NCBI RefSeq assembly: GCF_028728065.1
Contig: NZ_CP117812.1
Coordinates: forward strand, 992,001 to 1,056,000
From: Lentisphaera profundi
Lineage (GTDB): Bacteria > Verrucomicrobiota > Lentisphaeria > Lentisphaerales > Lentisphaeraceae
Reading direction: 5' to 3'
DNA: 64,000 nt
The notes under the pieces are model-generated. The model searched no databases and was not told where the DNA came from. It was given only the letters and a program-made list of their open reading frames with translations. The translations under genes were made by a program, and so were the position numbers. How positions within the stretch are numbered: the first letter of the stretch is position 1; every line of letters starts with the position of its first letter. Positions 1 to 9,389 of the stretch are shown here, piece after piece.

Positions 1-1456
1 TATCAAGACCTAGTTCTTGAGCCCGAATGAATTCATCTAAGCAAGCAACTTCTAATGCTTGCCAAATTTCACTATCCTCCGCTATTTCACCCATGAGGAT
101 ATTTTCGCGAATACTAGAATGGAATATTCCTGGGGCTTGTAGAACAACGCCTATATTGTCACGTACTTTATCGAGGCCAATATCGAGGATGTCCATACCG
201 TTAAATAAGACAGAGCCCTGATCCGCTTTATAAAGACCTGTGATCATTTGAACTAAGGTACTTTTGCCTCCACCAGTTGCACCAACTATGGCAATATGTT
301 GGCCTGCGGGGATTTTGAAACTCACTTTGTTGAGAACTGGAATGCCTTTTTGATAACTGAAACTCACATCCTTGAACTCAATATCTATATTATCGCCATA
401 GATAAACTCAATACCTTTACTCTTTCCTTTATTTTCCTCTTCTTCATTCATGAATTTGTTCAGTCGCTCTAAAGCAGCTGAAGCGGCAAACCATGAATAT
501 TGAATTGTAATTAAGTTTTGTACGGGGGTCATCATGACCCAAAGGTAACTAAAAACGGCAATCATTTCGCCAACACTTAGGTCCACACTCGTGAAAGCAA
601 TATAAACTGCAGCAGCTCTAAAAAGATCAAAACCCATAAGGAAAATGACAAAGCTTCCACGTGAAGCGGCATCGCTTTTCCATCTCGAGTTAATCGTAGT
701 GTCACGCATATTAGCTGCGGAATCAATAATTTTATTAAGGAAAAAACGATCCCGGCGACTGATGCGTAATTCGTGCATAGCATCCAGGAAATCGGTCAGT
801 TTTTCTTGAAAAGAAGCAATAGCTTTATTTTCACTTCTCTTTAACTTTTTAACTTTCTTACCCATTTTTATGGTCGCGAAAACGACAATAGGATTGAGGA
901 TTAAAATAAAGAGTCCGAGCTGAACATTAATCCACAGAAGAATGGCCGCAGTAGCGATGAGTTGAAGGATAGAAAGGATGAGCTGACTAATAGTTTTGGA
1001 AATGAATTGTTCTACCGTATCGACATCATTGGTAAAAAGAGCAGCTGTTTTGCCACTACCAGTATTTTCGAAATATTTAATGGCTACATTTTTGAGCCGT
1101 TTGAGAAGCTTTATTCGAAGGTCATGACAGATGGCTTGAGATAATCGAGTGAATATTTTACTTTGTAGAATATTTAAAGACAAACTCATGAGCCGAAGCA
1201 AGACAGTGAGGAAAAGAGTGATGGCAATAAAACTCGTGGCCTCGTGCATGGATTCGGGTAAAATGATCTTGAGTTTATTCAGGAGCTTTCCTGGACCATT
1301 CAACAAGAGATCATCTATTAATAAAGGGATGAGCAAGGGTTGAAGTACCGTTGTGAAAGCAGCTGCAACGGCACAAATATGTGCTTTGATCAAAATTGAT
1401 TTATCTTTGAATAGAAGTGCTTTAATTGTATTAAAGTTGATATTTTGTTTCGTCAT
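1..1456 (-). CDS. ABC transporter, fused permease-ATPase (exporter type), C-terminus outside window
   Basis: The frame is open from an ATG at 1456 to the left edge, giving 485 residues with no stop, so the 3' end is missing. The N-terminal ~300 residues contain several hydrophobic helices typical of a type-1 exporter membrane domain. Then comes a nucleotide-binding domain with Walker A VGATGGGKST at about residues 392-401 and a Q-loop-like segment (GVVLQAPGIFHSSIRENIL). Such proteins form homo- or heterodimers that export lipids, peptides or drugs, or act as siderophore-related exporters. The substrate cannot be told from sequence. The start overlaps by four bases (ATGA) the stop of a decayed iron/heme-type ABC ATPase, so the two were once co-transcribed and an iron-related role is possible. 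The signature motif lies past the edge. Confidence 0.9.
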   Translation of the reverse strand, partial: MTKQNINFNTIKALLFKDKSILIKAHICAVAAAFTTVLQPLLIPLLIDDLLLNGPGKLLNKLKIILPESMHEATSFIAITLFLTVLLRLMSLSLNILQSKIFTRLSQAICHDLRIKLLKRLKNVAIKYFENTGSGKTAALFTNDVDTVEQFISKTISQLILSILQLIATAAILLWINVQLGLFILILNPIVVFATIKMGKKVKKLKRSENKAIASFQEKLTDFLDAMHELRISRRDRFFLNKIIDSAANMRDTTINSRWKSDAASRGSFVIFLMGFDLFRAAAVYIAFTSVDLSVGEMIAVFSYLWVMMTPVQNLITIQYSWFAASAALERLNKFMNEEEENKGKSKGIEFIYGDNIDIEFKDVSFSYQKGIPVLNKVSFKIPAGQHIAIVGATGGGKSTLVQMITGLYKADQGSVLFNGMDILDIGLDKVRDNIGVVLQAPGIFHSSIRENILMGEIAEDSEIWQALEVACLDEFIRAQELGLD

Positions 1457-1686
1457 TTTTTTACCCTCGGATTATAGATCAGTATTTGATCATCTTCCTT
1501 GCGGATATCTACATTGATATTAAAAACTTTAGCAATTTTTTCTTGGCTTAAAATTTCTTCCGTATCTCAATAAAACTTAATTTTTCCTTCGTGAAGAAAG
1601 GCAATTTGATCTGCATAGGCGGCGGCTAAATTGAGATCGTGCACTATAACAAAGACTGCGGTACCTTGTTCGAGGGCTTTCTCGGG
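1453..1686 (-). pseudogene. Remnant of a heme/iron-type ABC ATPase (HmuV/FecE-like), C-terminal tail only
   Basis: Reading leftward from 1686, the frame gives a typical end of a FecE/HmuV ATPase: EKALEQGTAVFVIVHDLNLA with the switch histidine (VHDLNLAAAYADQIAFLHEG), then a tail of about 35 residues. A TGA at 1569-1567 interrupts it where the family usually has Gly (HEGKIKFY-stop-DTEEIL), a one-base change from GGA. Upstream, an in-frame TAA at 1689-1687 ends the homology, and Walker A, the signature and Walker B are all absent, so most of the gene has been deleted. Its stop overlaps the ATG of the exporter by four bases. Family assignment rests on the tail alone. Confidence 0.8.
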
Positions 1687-1751
1687 TTATTTTTATTCAA
1701 CTGTTCGACCTGCTTTCACCTTATCAAAAGAAAGGTTTTGGCTATACAATT

Positions 1752-1770
1752 AATCAATCAATCAATCAAT
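1752..1770. repeat. AATC tetranucleotide microsatellite
   Basis: Four perfect AATC units followed by AAT. It lies about 65 bases beyond the deletion end of the ABC ATPase remnant, in the 230-base stretch before the porin gene. That stretch shows no gene of its own. It may be a slippage-prone site or a scar of the rearrangement; no function is visible. Confidence 0.7.
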
Positions 1771-1836
1771 TAGTATAAATAAGAAAGCTCATAAACACTA
1801 AGTATCTAGAAACACAATGAGAACCCGGATGTGCAA

Positions 1837-1853
1837 ATGAGATAATATCTCAT
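1837..1853. promoter_or_regulatory. 17-bp perfect palindrome, candidate operator
   Basis: ATGAGATAATATCTCAT has two 8-base arms around a central A. It is centred 74 bases upstream of the porin start and followed by a second small inverted repeat (ACTAA-N7-TTAGT, 1871-1887) and an AT-rich TATAAT at 1903-1908. It would be well placed to bind a dimeric repressor controlling the porin-imelysin-oxidoreductase operon. It does not match the classical Fur box closely, so the regulator is unknown. Confidence 0.45.
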
Positions 1854-1918
1854 CTTTTGATTTGAAATATACTAATTGAGATTTAGTATCAGTTAAGTTA
1901 TATATAATAGGATATGAA

Positions 1919-3169
1919 ATGAATAATAAGATGACCATGACTTTTATGGCTATTTTTACGAGTATAGGAGTAGGTGCGCAAGAGACTGAACTTAAGAGTG
2001 ATGGACACAATCACCCCGAGCATAATATGGCCAATACTTACTTAAAAAATGAAAATAGTGATCTCAAATCGGGAAGTAATAGGCATACTGACGGTGGTAA
2101 ATTAGATAGTTTTTTGGGCATGGAAGAATATTTCAAGGTGTCTGGGGTTCTTGGCGTTTATAGTCAAACAATGGATGACCAAGATGCAAACATTGATCGA
2201 GATGAATTTTCAAATCTCTACGGTAGTCTACATTTAGAAACAGTAGAATGGGAAGGTTTTAGATTTGGCTTAACGGGACTTTTTAATCAAGAATTAAATG
2301 ATCATAATGATAATTATGGTGACTACTATAATCAGAAAAAAGCTATTCTTTCAGAAGCCTTCCTTAAGTATAATTATGAACAAACTGAATTTACTCTTGG
2401 TCGTCAGGGTGTCGATTGGCTTATGCTCGGCGATTACTTTGAAGGTGTATTTATAGAGTCTGAAGCAATTGAGAACTTCTTAATTAGAGCTGCGTGGGTA
2501 CAAAAGGGTGCCGTACTTGATCCAGACGAAGTCATTGACTATACAGACCTTAATGATAGTGATGGAGTTTATGGCACTGAGATCACTTATACAGGAATAG
2601 ACGGACTTGCAGTGACGGGTTTATATTACCATGCACCGGATGCCTATGATATTTTCGGTGGTGAAGTCTTCTTAGAAAATGAGATTACTGAAGACTTTAG
2701 TAATGCTTTCTTAGTTCAATATTTTGTTACAGATGAAAAAGAAAGTTACGATGATTACCCTGGTGGTGATGGCTCTATTATTCACATTAATAATACTGTG
2801 ACTTATAGAAATTTGAGCGTCGGAGCAGGTTATATTGAAGCAGATGAAGATGGGGGAGCAGGCAGTATGCTTAACAACCCTTGGGACCCATTTGACGAGG
2901 ATACTCACACCGATCGTCCCAATGCATCTACTTGGTATGTACAAGCTGAGTATGCTGTAACAGATGACTTGACACTTATGACTATATACGGAGAGAGTGA
3001 CACTGATGAAGGCAATGGCGACGCTAAATTTAAAGAATTTGATATAGGTCTTGCTTATCAATTACGTGAAGATGTAATGGTAGAAGCGACTTATGTACAC
3101 TTAACAACTACAGATGATGCTGATGAAGGTTTTGATAAACTTTGGCTCAATGTCACTTACGCATTTTAA
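1919..3169 (+). CDS. Outer-membrane porin-like beta-barrel protein
   Basis: 416 residues. A short hydrophobic N-terminus (about residues 4-20, ending VGAQ) looks like a signal peptide. A His-rich stretch follows (DGHNHPEHN, about residues 28-36), then many alternating aromatic/hydrophobic strands. The chain ends in a terminal Phe (WLNVTYAF), the usual barrel assembly signal. It resembles phosphate-, alginate- or metal-linked porins of the OprB/OprP style, but I cannot name a subfamily. AGGAT stands about five bases before the ATG. It heads a tight operon with an imelysin and a diheme oxidoreductase 18 and 7 bases apart, so it probably admits iron or another metal; the His cluster agrees. Substrate is inference. 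Confidence 0.7.
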   Translation: MNNKMTMTFMAIFTSIGVGAQETELKSDGHNHPEHNMANTYLKNENSDLKSGSNRHTDGGKLDSFLGMEEYFKVSGVLGVYSQTMDDQDANIDRDEFSNLYGSLHLETVEWEGFRFGLTGLFNQELNDHNDNYGDYYNQKKAILSEAFLKYNYEQTEFTLGRQGVDWLMLGDYFEGVFIESEAIENFLIRAAWVQKGAVLDPDEVIDYTDLNDSDGVYGTEITYTGIDGLAVTGLYYHAPDAYDIFGGEVFLENEITEDFSNAFLVQYFVTDEKESYDDYPGGDGSIIHINNTVTYRNLSVGAGYIEADEDGGAGSMLNNPWDPFDEDTHTDRPNASTWYVQAEYAVTDDLTLMTIYGESDTDEGNGDAKFKEFDIGLAYQLREDVMVEATYVHLTTTDDADEGFDKLWLNVTYAF

Positions 3170-3187
3170 TTTAAAGGAATAAACAAT

Positions 3188-4330
3188 ATGAAATCACTCG
3201 TACTTCAATTTAGTTTCTTACTCTCAATCAACCTTGTTGCCTCGGCACATGATCATACCGAAAGTGTGGCACAGAATCATGCGCAAGTCGTTTACCTTTC
3301 CTATATGGATACTTTGCAAGACGCGCAAAACTTACAAAAACAAATTAATCAATTTTCAGAAAAACCAAGTGAAGCAAGTTTAGAGCAAGCTAAGAAGGCT
3401 TGGTTGCAAAGTCGTGAATCTTATGGTCAGACAGAAGCGTTTCGCTTTTATGATGGTCCCATTGATTTCGCTAATGAGAAAACTGGTGAAGAAGGTCCAG
3501 AAGGAGAACTCAATGCTTGGCCAGTGAATGAAGCATTCATGGATTATGTTAAAGGAGCGCCTACATCAGGGATTATTAATTCCGACAAAGAAATTACTTT
3601 GGAATTGATCAATTCATCTAATATCAAAAATGATGAAGCTGACGTAACGACTGGTTATCACGCCATTGAGTTTTTACTCTGGGGTCAAGATCTAAGTTTA
3701 GAATCTGCAGGAATTCGTCCTGCGAGTGATTATAAAAAAGGTGATAAAGTTAATGAACGCCGTCGTTTATACTTAAACTTAATCACCCAAAAATTAATCA
3801 GTGATCTCCAGTATTTAGTGACTGAATGGACTCCAAAAAAAGATAACTTCCGTAAAAGCTTTGAAAAACAAAGTGATGAAGAAACTTTGAGCTTACTTTT
3901 AACTTCACTCGCTACTCTAAGTGCCTTTGAAATGGGCTCTGAACGTATGGGTACGGCTTTGGATTCAGGTGATCAAGAAGATGAACATTCTTGCTTTAGT
4001 GATAATACTCACAGAGATTTTATCACCAATCAAGTCGGTATGATGAATGTATACTTTGGGAATTACGGATCTTATCACGGTAAAAGCCCCAAAGAAATTT
4101 TGGCGAAAAAAGATGAAAAATTAGCAAACAAAATCACAAAGGCATTGAAAAAAACTGCTGATGCTTTAGTACTTATCCCCGCGCCAATTGATCGTGTATT
4201 AGCCTCTGAAAAAGGAAGTGAAGCAAGAGAGATAATGGAAGCTGCCATAAGCGCCCTTAACGAACAAGCGGAGTTGTTTGTTGAAGCAGGTAAAGTATTA
4301 AAAGTTGATGTTAAAATCATAGCCGAGTAG
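3188..4330 (+). CDS. Imelysin-family periplasmic (iron-regulated) protein
   Basis: 380 residues with a cleavable signal peptide (about 1-20). The imelysin GxHxxE motif is present as GYHAIE at residues 156-161, followed by FLLWGQDLS. This motif is conserved in IrpA/ICMP-type proteins, which act in iron uptake or sensing at the cell envelope. The usual duplicated helical-bundle length is kept. AAAGGA precedes the ATG. It sits between a porin gene and a DUF1111 diheme protein, the partner most often found beside imelysins. No second imelysin or DUF1513 gene follows, so the cluster is a short version. Iron involvement is known for the family; the exact ligand here is unknown. Confidence 0.88.
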   Translation: MKSLVLQFSFLLSINLVASAHDHTESVAQNHAQVVYLSYMDTLQDAQNLQKQINQFSEKPSEASLEQAKKAWLQSRESYGQTEAFRFYDGPIDFANEKTGEEGPEGELNAWPVNEAFMDYVKGAPTSGIINSDKEITLELINSSNIKNDEADVTTGYHAIEFLLWGQDLSLESAGIRPASDYKKGDKVNERRRLYLNLITQKLISDLQYLVTEWTPKKDNFRKSFEKQSDEETLSLLLTSLATLSAFEMGSERMGTALDSGDQEDEHSCFSDNTHRDFITNQVGMMNVYFGNYGSYHGKSPKEILAKKDEKLANKITKALKKTADALVLIPAPIDRVLASEKGSEAREIMEAAISALNEQAELFVEAGKVLKVDVKIIAE

Positions 4331-4337
4331 AAAAAAT

Positions 4338-5684
4338 ATGCGCACTCGATTGACCTTAGTTCTTTTATTGCTATCATGTTTTATTTGGGCTGAAAACTCT
4401 GAAAAACTTGGTGGTGATTTAACTGTATACAAAGAGAGTAAATACTCTTTTGGCATGAGTGCGCCAAATATTCCCATCAAAAATTTACGCGATTTTGCCT
4501 TTGGCAATCGCATGTTTAACACGAATTGGGTCACGGCACCTAGCAGTGTTCCCAGTTTAGACGGTTTAGGACCACTCTTTAATAGAGTCGCTTGTTCTCA
4601 ATGTCATTTGCGCGATGGTCGTGGTCGTGCCCCTCATGATTCAAATGAAATGATGAACTCAATGCTGGTGCGGATGAGTGCGATCAATGAAAAGGGCGAA
4701 GTAATTGATCATCCTATTTATGGTGGCCAATTGAGTGATCGCGCGATTCAAGATTTAAAAGCAGAAGCTCGCGTGCGAGTTTCTTGGCATGAAAGCCAAG
4801 GGCAATTTGCGGATGGCCAAACTTATTCTTTGCGTAAACCGCAATACAAATTCGAGTTCTTTCGGGGCGATGCGGGTGAATTTTTATTTTCACCTCGGGT
4901 AACGCCTGCAGTCTATGGCCTTGGTCTTTTAGAAGCCTTAGATGAAAAAAGTATTTTAACTCATGCAGACCCGGAAGATCAGGATGGTGACGGCATTTCA
5001 GGTAAAGCTAATTACGTATGGGATGCAGTTTCTAAGAGTACCCAGTTGGGACGCTTTGGCCTAAAAGCGAATGCTCCCAACCTCTTGCATCAAAATACGG
5101 GAGCCGCTAATGGTGATATAGGCTTGACCAGTAAATATTTTCCGAAGAAGAATCACCAAGTCATACATAAAGATTTAGAAAATCATAAAAGAGCAGGTTT
5201 CGACCTATCCGAAGAGCAAGCTCGACGCTTAACTTTATATATCCAGAGCTTAGGTGTTCCCGTTCGTAGAAATATGGATGATGAACAAGCAAAGCAGGGG
5301 GAAAAGTTTTTTAAGCAAATTAATTGTCAGTCATGCCATGTGGAATCTTTCACAACTGGGAAAGATCATGAATTAGAGTTTTTGCGTAATCAGCAAATTT
5401 TTCCTTACACAGATCTCTTACTCCATGATATGGGAGCTGACTTAGCCGATAATCGTCCTGATGGCCTAGCTAATGGTTTCGAGTGGCGTACACCACCTCT
5501 TTGGGGCTTGGGTTTGCACAAGATGGTGAATGGCAATGATTACTTTCTTCACGATGGCCGCGCTCGTACAATTGAAGAAGCAATTCTATGGCATGGTGGC
5601 GAAGCAGAAGCCAGTCGTGATGCGTATAAAAAGCTCAATAAAGAAGAGCGTGAATCTTTAATGAAATTCCTTAAGTCACTGTAG
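4338..5684 (+). CDS. Diheme oxidoreductase of the DUF1111 (DHOR) family
   Basis: 448 residues with an N-terminal signal peptide (1-18). There are two c-type heme sites: CSQCH at residues 86-90 and CQSCH at 330-334. Between them is a calcium-site-like DQDGDGISG (about 214-222), and near the C-terminus the segment WRTPPLWGLGLHKMVNG is typical of this family. Members are periplasmic cytochromes related to MauG/cytochrome c peroxidases and are nearly always coupled with imelysins. A role in periplasmic iron redox chemistry is assumed for such clusters but is not proven. Seven bases separate it from the imelysin stop, and an imperfect terminator follows at 5834. Confidence 0.88.
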   Translation: MRTRLTLVLLLLSCFIWAENSEKLGGDLTVYKESKYSFGMSAPNIPIKNLRDFAFGNRMFNTNWVTAPSSVPSLDGLGPLFNRVACSQCHLRDGRGRAPHDSNEMMNSMLVRMSAINEKGEVIDHPIYGGQLSDRAIQDLKAEARVRVSWHESQGQFADGQTYSLRKPQYKFEFFRGDAGEFLFSPRVTPAVYGLGLLEALDEKSILTHADPEDQDGDGISGKANYVWDAVSKSTQLGRFGLKANAPNLLHQNTGAANGDIGLTSKYFPKKNHQVIHKDLENHKRAGFDLSEEQARRLTLYIQSLGVPVRRNMDDEQAKQGEKFFKQINCQSCHVESFTTGKDHELEFLRNQQIFPYTDLLLHDMGADLADNRPDGLANGFEWRTPPLWGLGLHKMVNGNDYFLHDGRARTIEEAILWHGGEAEASRDAYKKLNKEERESLMKFLKSL

Positions 5685-5833
5685 AATCACTAGCTGAATA
5701 CTTATGGCTATGAGCATGCTTACTAAGTTAAATCGTACGTTACTTACAGATTTATAATGAGAAGTGATTGCTTAAACTACTTCAGTAGATATAAGCTGAT
5801 TACCCCTATGGAACTAATCAAATCATAAAAATA

Positions 5834-5860
5834 GGCCAGTCCTTTAAGAACTGACCTTTT
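5834..5860. terminator. Imperfect hairpin between convergent genes
   Basis: GGCCAGT and ACTGACC pair around a short loop with one C-A mismatch, flanked by TTTT on the right and a run of A on the left. It lies between the convergent diheme oxidoreductase and the giant cytochrome gene, so it could stop transcription from both sides. Confidence 0.55.
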
Positions 5861-5877
5861 ATTGAGATGTGCTGGGC

Positions 5878-8800
5878 TTACTTCATTGAGTGTAAATATT
5901 CAATGATAGAAGTGAACTCATGGAGGTTGAGGTTAAAGACTAAGCCCGGGGGCATTTGAGACATCTTTAATATCGTTTTCCCAGTAATGTATTCTTTAGT
6001 GACTTTCTCATAATGGCCCGCGGCATTCATGAGGTAGTAGTAGGTATTATCTTCATCCACTAAGAAACCCATGTGAGGATTGGACTGCTTTTTGGATGTC
6101 AGTTGGTAAGTGGGGAATCCTTGGGCAATGGCTGCCGCGGGGTTTAAGACCGATTCAATAAGGAAATCACGTTGAAATTGACTTCCCGCTGTTCCCATAT
6201 AAGGACCTTTTTGTAATGCTGCATTATTAACAGCGTGGCAGGCGATACAGCCTTGCTTATTAAAGAGCTTAGAACCTAAGACACTATCGCCCTTATTGCT
6301 CATGGCGTATTTCGCGGCACCCTCTAGGCCTGCGGTGGTAAGTGGCATAGATTTTTTAGCATCTTTTGCGATGGTCGCAACATTTTGGTGCATATCTAAA
6401 ACGGCTTTGGCAGCTTTGCGAGTACCGGCGTAATCCCAAGTTAGATTAGCCTGTGCGCGTTTTTTGAATTTTTCATCAAGTAAGTAGATATCCGCAATAG
6501 CTTGATAATAACCAGGATTATGGAGACCAATTTCGCCATCAATGATTTTTTGATTAGCGACAATTTTCTCACCAATATTTCTGTAGAAGGCAAAGAAGAT
6601 TTTTTTCCAAGCAAGAGTTGCGGCTTGATCATCAACTTCGTTAGCCGTTTTAGCTAAGTTTTCAAAATCGTTCTTACTTTTAAGGGGTGCAGTCCAATAA
6701 TCGAGGAGCATTGCATCAATCTGTGTACGTGAATTATCTTTTTTAGATAGTGAGAGAGATTCTGTTTGCCATTTTGATAGACTCGTAATCAAAGCTTTGC
6801 TTGAAAGAGTTCTAAGTTCTGTGGCGGCTATAATTTTCTTTTCATTGACGACTCTTAGCTTAGGGGCCTTTCTATTTGCGCCCTTTTTTCTTTTGAAGGT
6901 AATGGCGCCTGGATCAAACCACTCTTGAAATTCGGCAAGTTTTTTAGCTGCTTTGAAACGGGTTTTCCAGGCTTTGTTTGTGTCCATTGCCGTGAGTTGT
7001 AATGTTTTGATATGCTGTTGACTAGGAACGCTTGTGTCTAAGGCAGCAAAAAGTATATCCACGCCTTTTAGTTGGAGTTTAGTTGTGTCAATTTTATTGA
7101 GAGTTATGGCCTCAATGACATCGAGTTGTGATTCTGCTTTGAACTTCGTGAAGTTAACTTCAATTGCCTTTTCAATGGGCTGAGTATATTCCCATGTTTT
7201 TGTAGCAAAATAAGGACCTTCATCATAAGGGCGAGTTCCCCACCAATCAACTAAATTCCAATCAGCTTCTTTATGACTGAGACGCGCCAAAATATCGAGA
7301 ATAATTAAACGGCTCTGATCATTCCATTGATCACTGGCGAGTTCTAGTATGAGGGCATCAATGAGTTTCGGATTGTGAATTGTTTTTAAACCGTAAGAGA
7401 GAACTTTCTGTGTTTTTAAATCACCTGATTTGAAACGTGAAAGATAAGCCTGCCATGCTTGGTCATGGCTTTGTCCTAGGCTTGATAATGTACGTGAAGC
7501 CATGTGAGGCAGTGCCATGGTTCCAAGTTGACCAACGCTATCAACTTTCCATGATTGAATAGCCATATCAATAAGTTGCTCAATGGATTTCGGAGAAAAT
7601 TTATTTAATCTACGCAAGCTAATAGCGGCTTGTAAACGAACTTTTGGATTAGGGTCCTTTAAATATTCTGCGATTAAATCAGGTGAAACATTGGCCATTT
7701 GAGTTTTTCTGTCAGTCAAGGCTTTTAAGGCCATTTCGCGCATGCTACCGTCAGCTAAAAGATTTTGGCAAAGGCTATGGCTCTTTTCTCCAATGGCTTG
7801 TTTAAGTGTAAATAAGGCGGCTGTACGAGAATTGATGGGTAGCTTTTTATTCAGTGCTGCATTGCTGAGTAATTGACTCGCTTGTTTGCTGATGGGCTTT
7901 TGCAAGAGGAACTGCTGAGCTTGTAGTCGAATAGAGGCGCTGGGGCCAATAAGGTGTTTTACCAAATCATTGTCATTAGCTGATTTTAGATCAGGTACAG
8001 CAGGGGCCTTATAGCCTTTTAATTTAGCTTTGAAGATACGACTCACAGGTTTTTCTTGACCCGCATAAGCAAATTTACCGCCTAACCAATCAGAGAAGTA
8101 AAGGTTTGATTCTCCATCCACATCAAGGTCAGTGGCACGCGTTAGAGTAGTAAATACATTTTGCTTGATTTTATACGTGGCGTCCTTTGCTTCCATCTCA
8201 AATGAAAAGACTTTTCCAGAAGTCCAATCACAAGTATATAATTTATTGTTGACATCTTTTGGAAAACCGGGTTCATCTAGGAATAAAACTCCCATGCCTG
8301 AGCCACCACCATAATCGCCGAGTGAGGCAATATGTTCATCGGGAAAATTTTGGTAGAGTCGAGGATAACCAAAGTCAGATTCGGGAACTTGATGATGAAC
8401 GCGGAGGTTCCAGCCTTTGCCATCATTAGTATTGTCACGAGTGAAGAGCTCTAAAGTCGGTGAAATTGCGACATCAAATTGATTTCTTGTATTATAGACA
8501 TACATCTCTAATTCACTGCCATCAGGGCGGACTCGGGCTACACCGCCACCGTGATAACGAAGGACTTTGCCATCAGTTCCTTTAGAATCTTTAAGGCCGA
8601 AGTCGCCAACGGCGATATAAAGCCAGCCATCGATGCCCATACGTACACCATTTGTTGTATGATCGGCACCACGTGAGTGTTCAATGCCCGCACCAAAGCC
8701 ATCGGCAAGAAGGGTTCTTTTGTCAGCTATACCATCACCATCGGTATCTTTGAAAGAAGTGAGAAAGGGTGGGTGAAGTAGGTAATAGGTACCTGCAACA

Positions 8801-9216
8801 ATGTGCCCGCCGCGAGCAGAGGTGAGCTTAGGGATGAACTCGACAAATTTATCTGCTTTGCCATCGCCGTTAGTGTCCTTTGCGGTAATGACGTTGCCTA
8901 AGCCTTCGTAATGTCCTAAACTACCGTTAGGGTCTTGAGATATATAAAGCGTGCCATCAATATCGGCAGAAATTGCGGTCACATATTCGGCATAAGGGGG
9001 AGACGCAAAGAGGGTTCTTTCGAAGCGATCATCCAAGGAAAGATTATCTTTTCTATGTTCCTTATAGATTTGACTTTGATAAGCTTTATCCTTATCGATA
9101 GTTTTATCAGCAAAAGGAAAAGGCTTAATATTACTTTTTGTTTGAGGTGCAGCAATCATTGAACAGGTCAATAAAGCCAAAGTGGTTTGTAGAGGGAGGT
9201 AGTTAAATTTTTTCAC
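5878..9216 (-). CDS. PVC-type giant cytochrome: dehydrogenase-like propeller, HEAT repeats, C-terminal heme-binding domain
   Basis: 1,112 residues with an N-terminal signal peptide. Residues ~55-400 form a beta-propeller of the membrane-bound dehydrogenase/sorbosone-dehydrogenase type, with repeated DTNGDGKADK-like acidic loops. Residues ~410-830 are helical HEAT-like repeats. The C-terminus carries a single c-type heme site, CIACH at 990-994, in the Pirellula/Verrucomicrobium-type heme-binding domain (GSKLFNKQGCIACHAVNN). Such proteins are common in planctomycetes and Lentisphaerae and are thought to oxidise sugars or alcohols outside the cytoplasm, but few have been tested. It appears monocistronic, with a small membrane protein gene transcribed in the same direction upstream. 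Confidence 0.88.
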   Translation of the reverse strand: MKKFNYLPLQTTLALLTCSMIAAPQTKSNIKPFPFADKTIDKDKAYQSQIYKEHRKDNLSLDDRFERTLFASPPYAEYVTAISADIDGTLYISQDPNGSLGHYEGLGNVITAKDTNGDGKADKFVEFIPKLTSARGGHIVAGTYYLLHPPFLTSFKDTDGDGIADKRTLLADGFGAGIEHSRGADHTTNGVRMGIDGWLYIAVGDFGLKDSKGTDGKVLRYHGGGVARVRPDGSELEMYVYNTRNQFDVAISPTLELFTRDNTNDGKGWNLRVHHQVPESDFGYPRLYQNFPDEHIASLGDYGGGSGMGVLFLDEPGFPKDVNNKLYTCDWTSGKVFSFEMEAKDATYKIKQNVFTTLTRATDLDVDGESNLYFSDWLGGKFAYAGQEKPVSRIFKAKLKGYKAPAVPDLKSANDNDLVKHLIGPSASIRLQAQQFLLQKPISKQASQLLSNAALNKKLPINSRTAALFTLKQAIGEKSHSLCQNLLADGSMREMALKALTDRKTQMANVSPDLIAEYLKDPNPKVRLQAAISLRRLNKFSPKSIEQLIDMAIQSWKVDSVGQLGTMALPHMASRTLSSLGQSHDQAWQAYLSRFKSGDLKTQKVLSYGLKTIHNPKLIDALILELASDQWNDQSRLIILDILARLSHKEADWNLVDWWGTRPYDEGPYFATKTWEYTQPIEKAIEVNFTKFKAESQLDVIEAITLNKIDTTKLQLKGVDILFAALDTSVPSQQHIKTLQLTAMDTNKAWKTRFKAAKKLAEFQEWFDPGAITFKRKKGANRKAPKLRVVNEKKIIAATELRTLSSKALITSLSKWQTESLSLSKKDNSRTQIDAMLLDYWTAPLKSKNDFENLAKTANEVDDQAATLAWKKIFFAFYRNIGEKIVANQKIIDGEIGLHNPGYYQAIADIYLLDEKFKKRAQANLTWDYAGTRKAAKAVLDMHQNVATIAKDAKKSMPLTTAGLEGAAKYAMSNKGDSVLGSKLFNKQGCIACHAVNNAALQKGPYMGTAGSQFQRDFLIESVLNPAAAIAQGFPTYQLTSKKQSNPHMGFLVDEDNTYYYLMNAAGHYEKVTKEYITGKTILKMSQMPPGLVFNLNLHEFTSIIEYLHSMK

Positions 9217-9334
9217 AGAATAGAATCTCTAGTTAATTTTGTTATTAATGATTAACTAAAGAAAAATAATCTATTCTCAACAGTATTAAGATATAAATAC
9301 AAAATAAATATTGAGCACAGAGATGTAGAGGGCA

Positions 9335-9361
9335 CAAAAAAAGCCCACATAAGTGTGGGCT
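9335..9361 (-). terminator. Rho-independent terminator of the 9390-9800 gene
   Basis: A perfect 8-bp stem AGCCCACA/TGTGGGCT with a TAAG loop (9342-9361). On the minus strand it is followed by seven T. It ends the small membrane protein transcript. Confidence 0.88.
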
Positions 9362-9389
9362 ATAAAATCTTACTTGAGTAAGTGAAAAA

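Noticed and set aside
1903-1908. TATAAT as the porin operon -10 box
   Set aside because: It would place transcription start only a few bases before the ATG and no -35 at correct spacing is seen.
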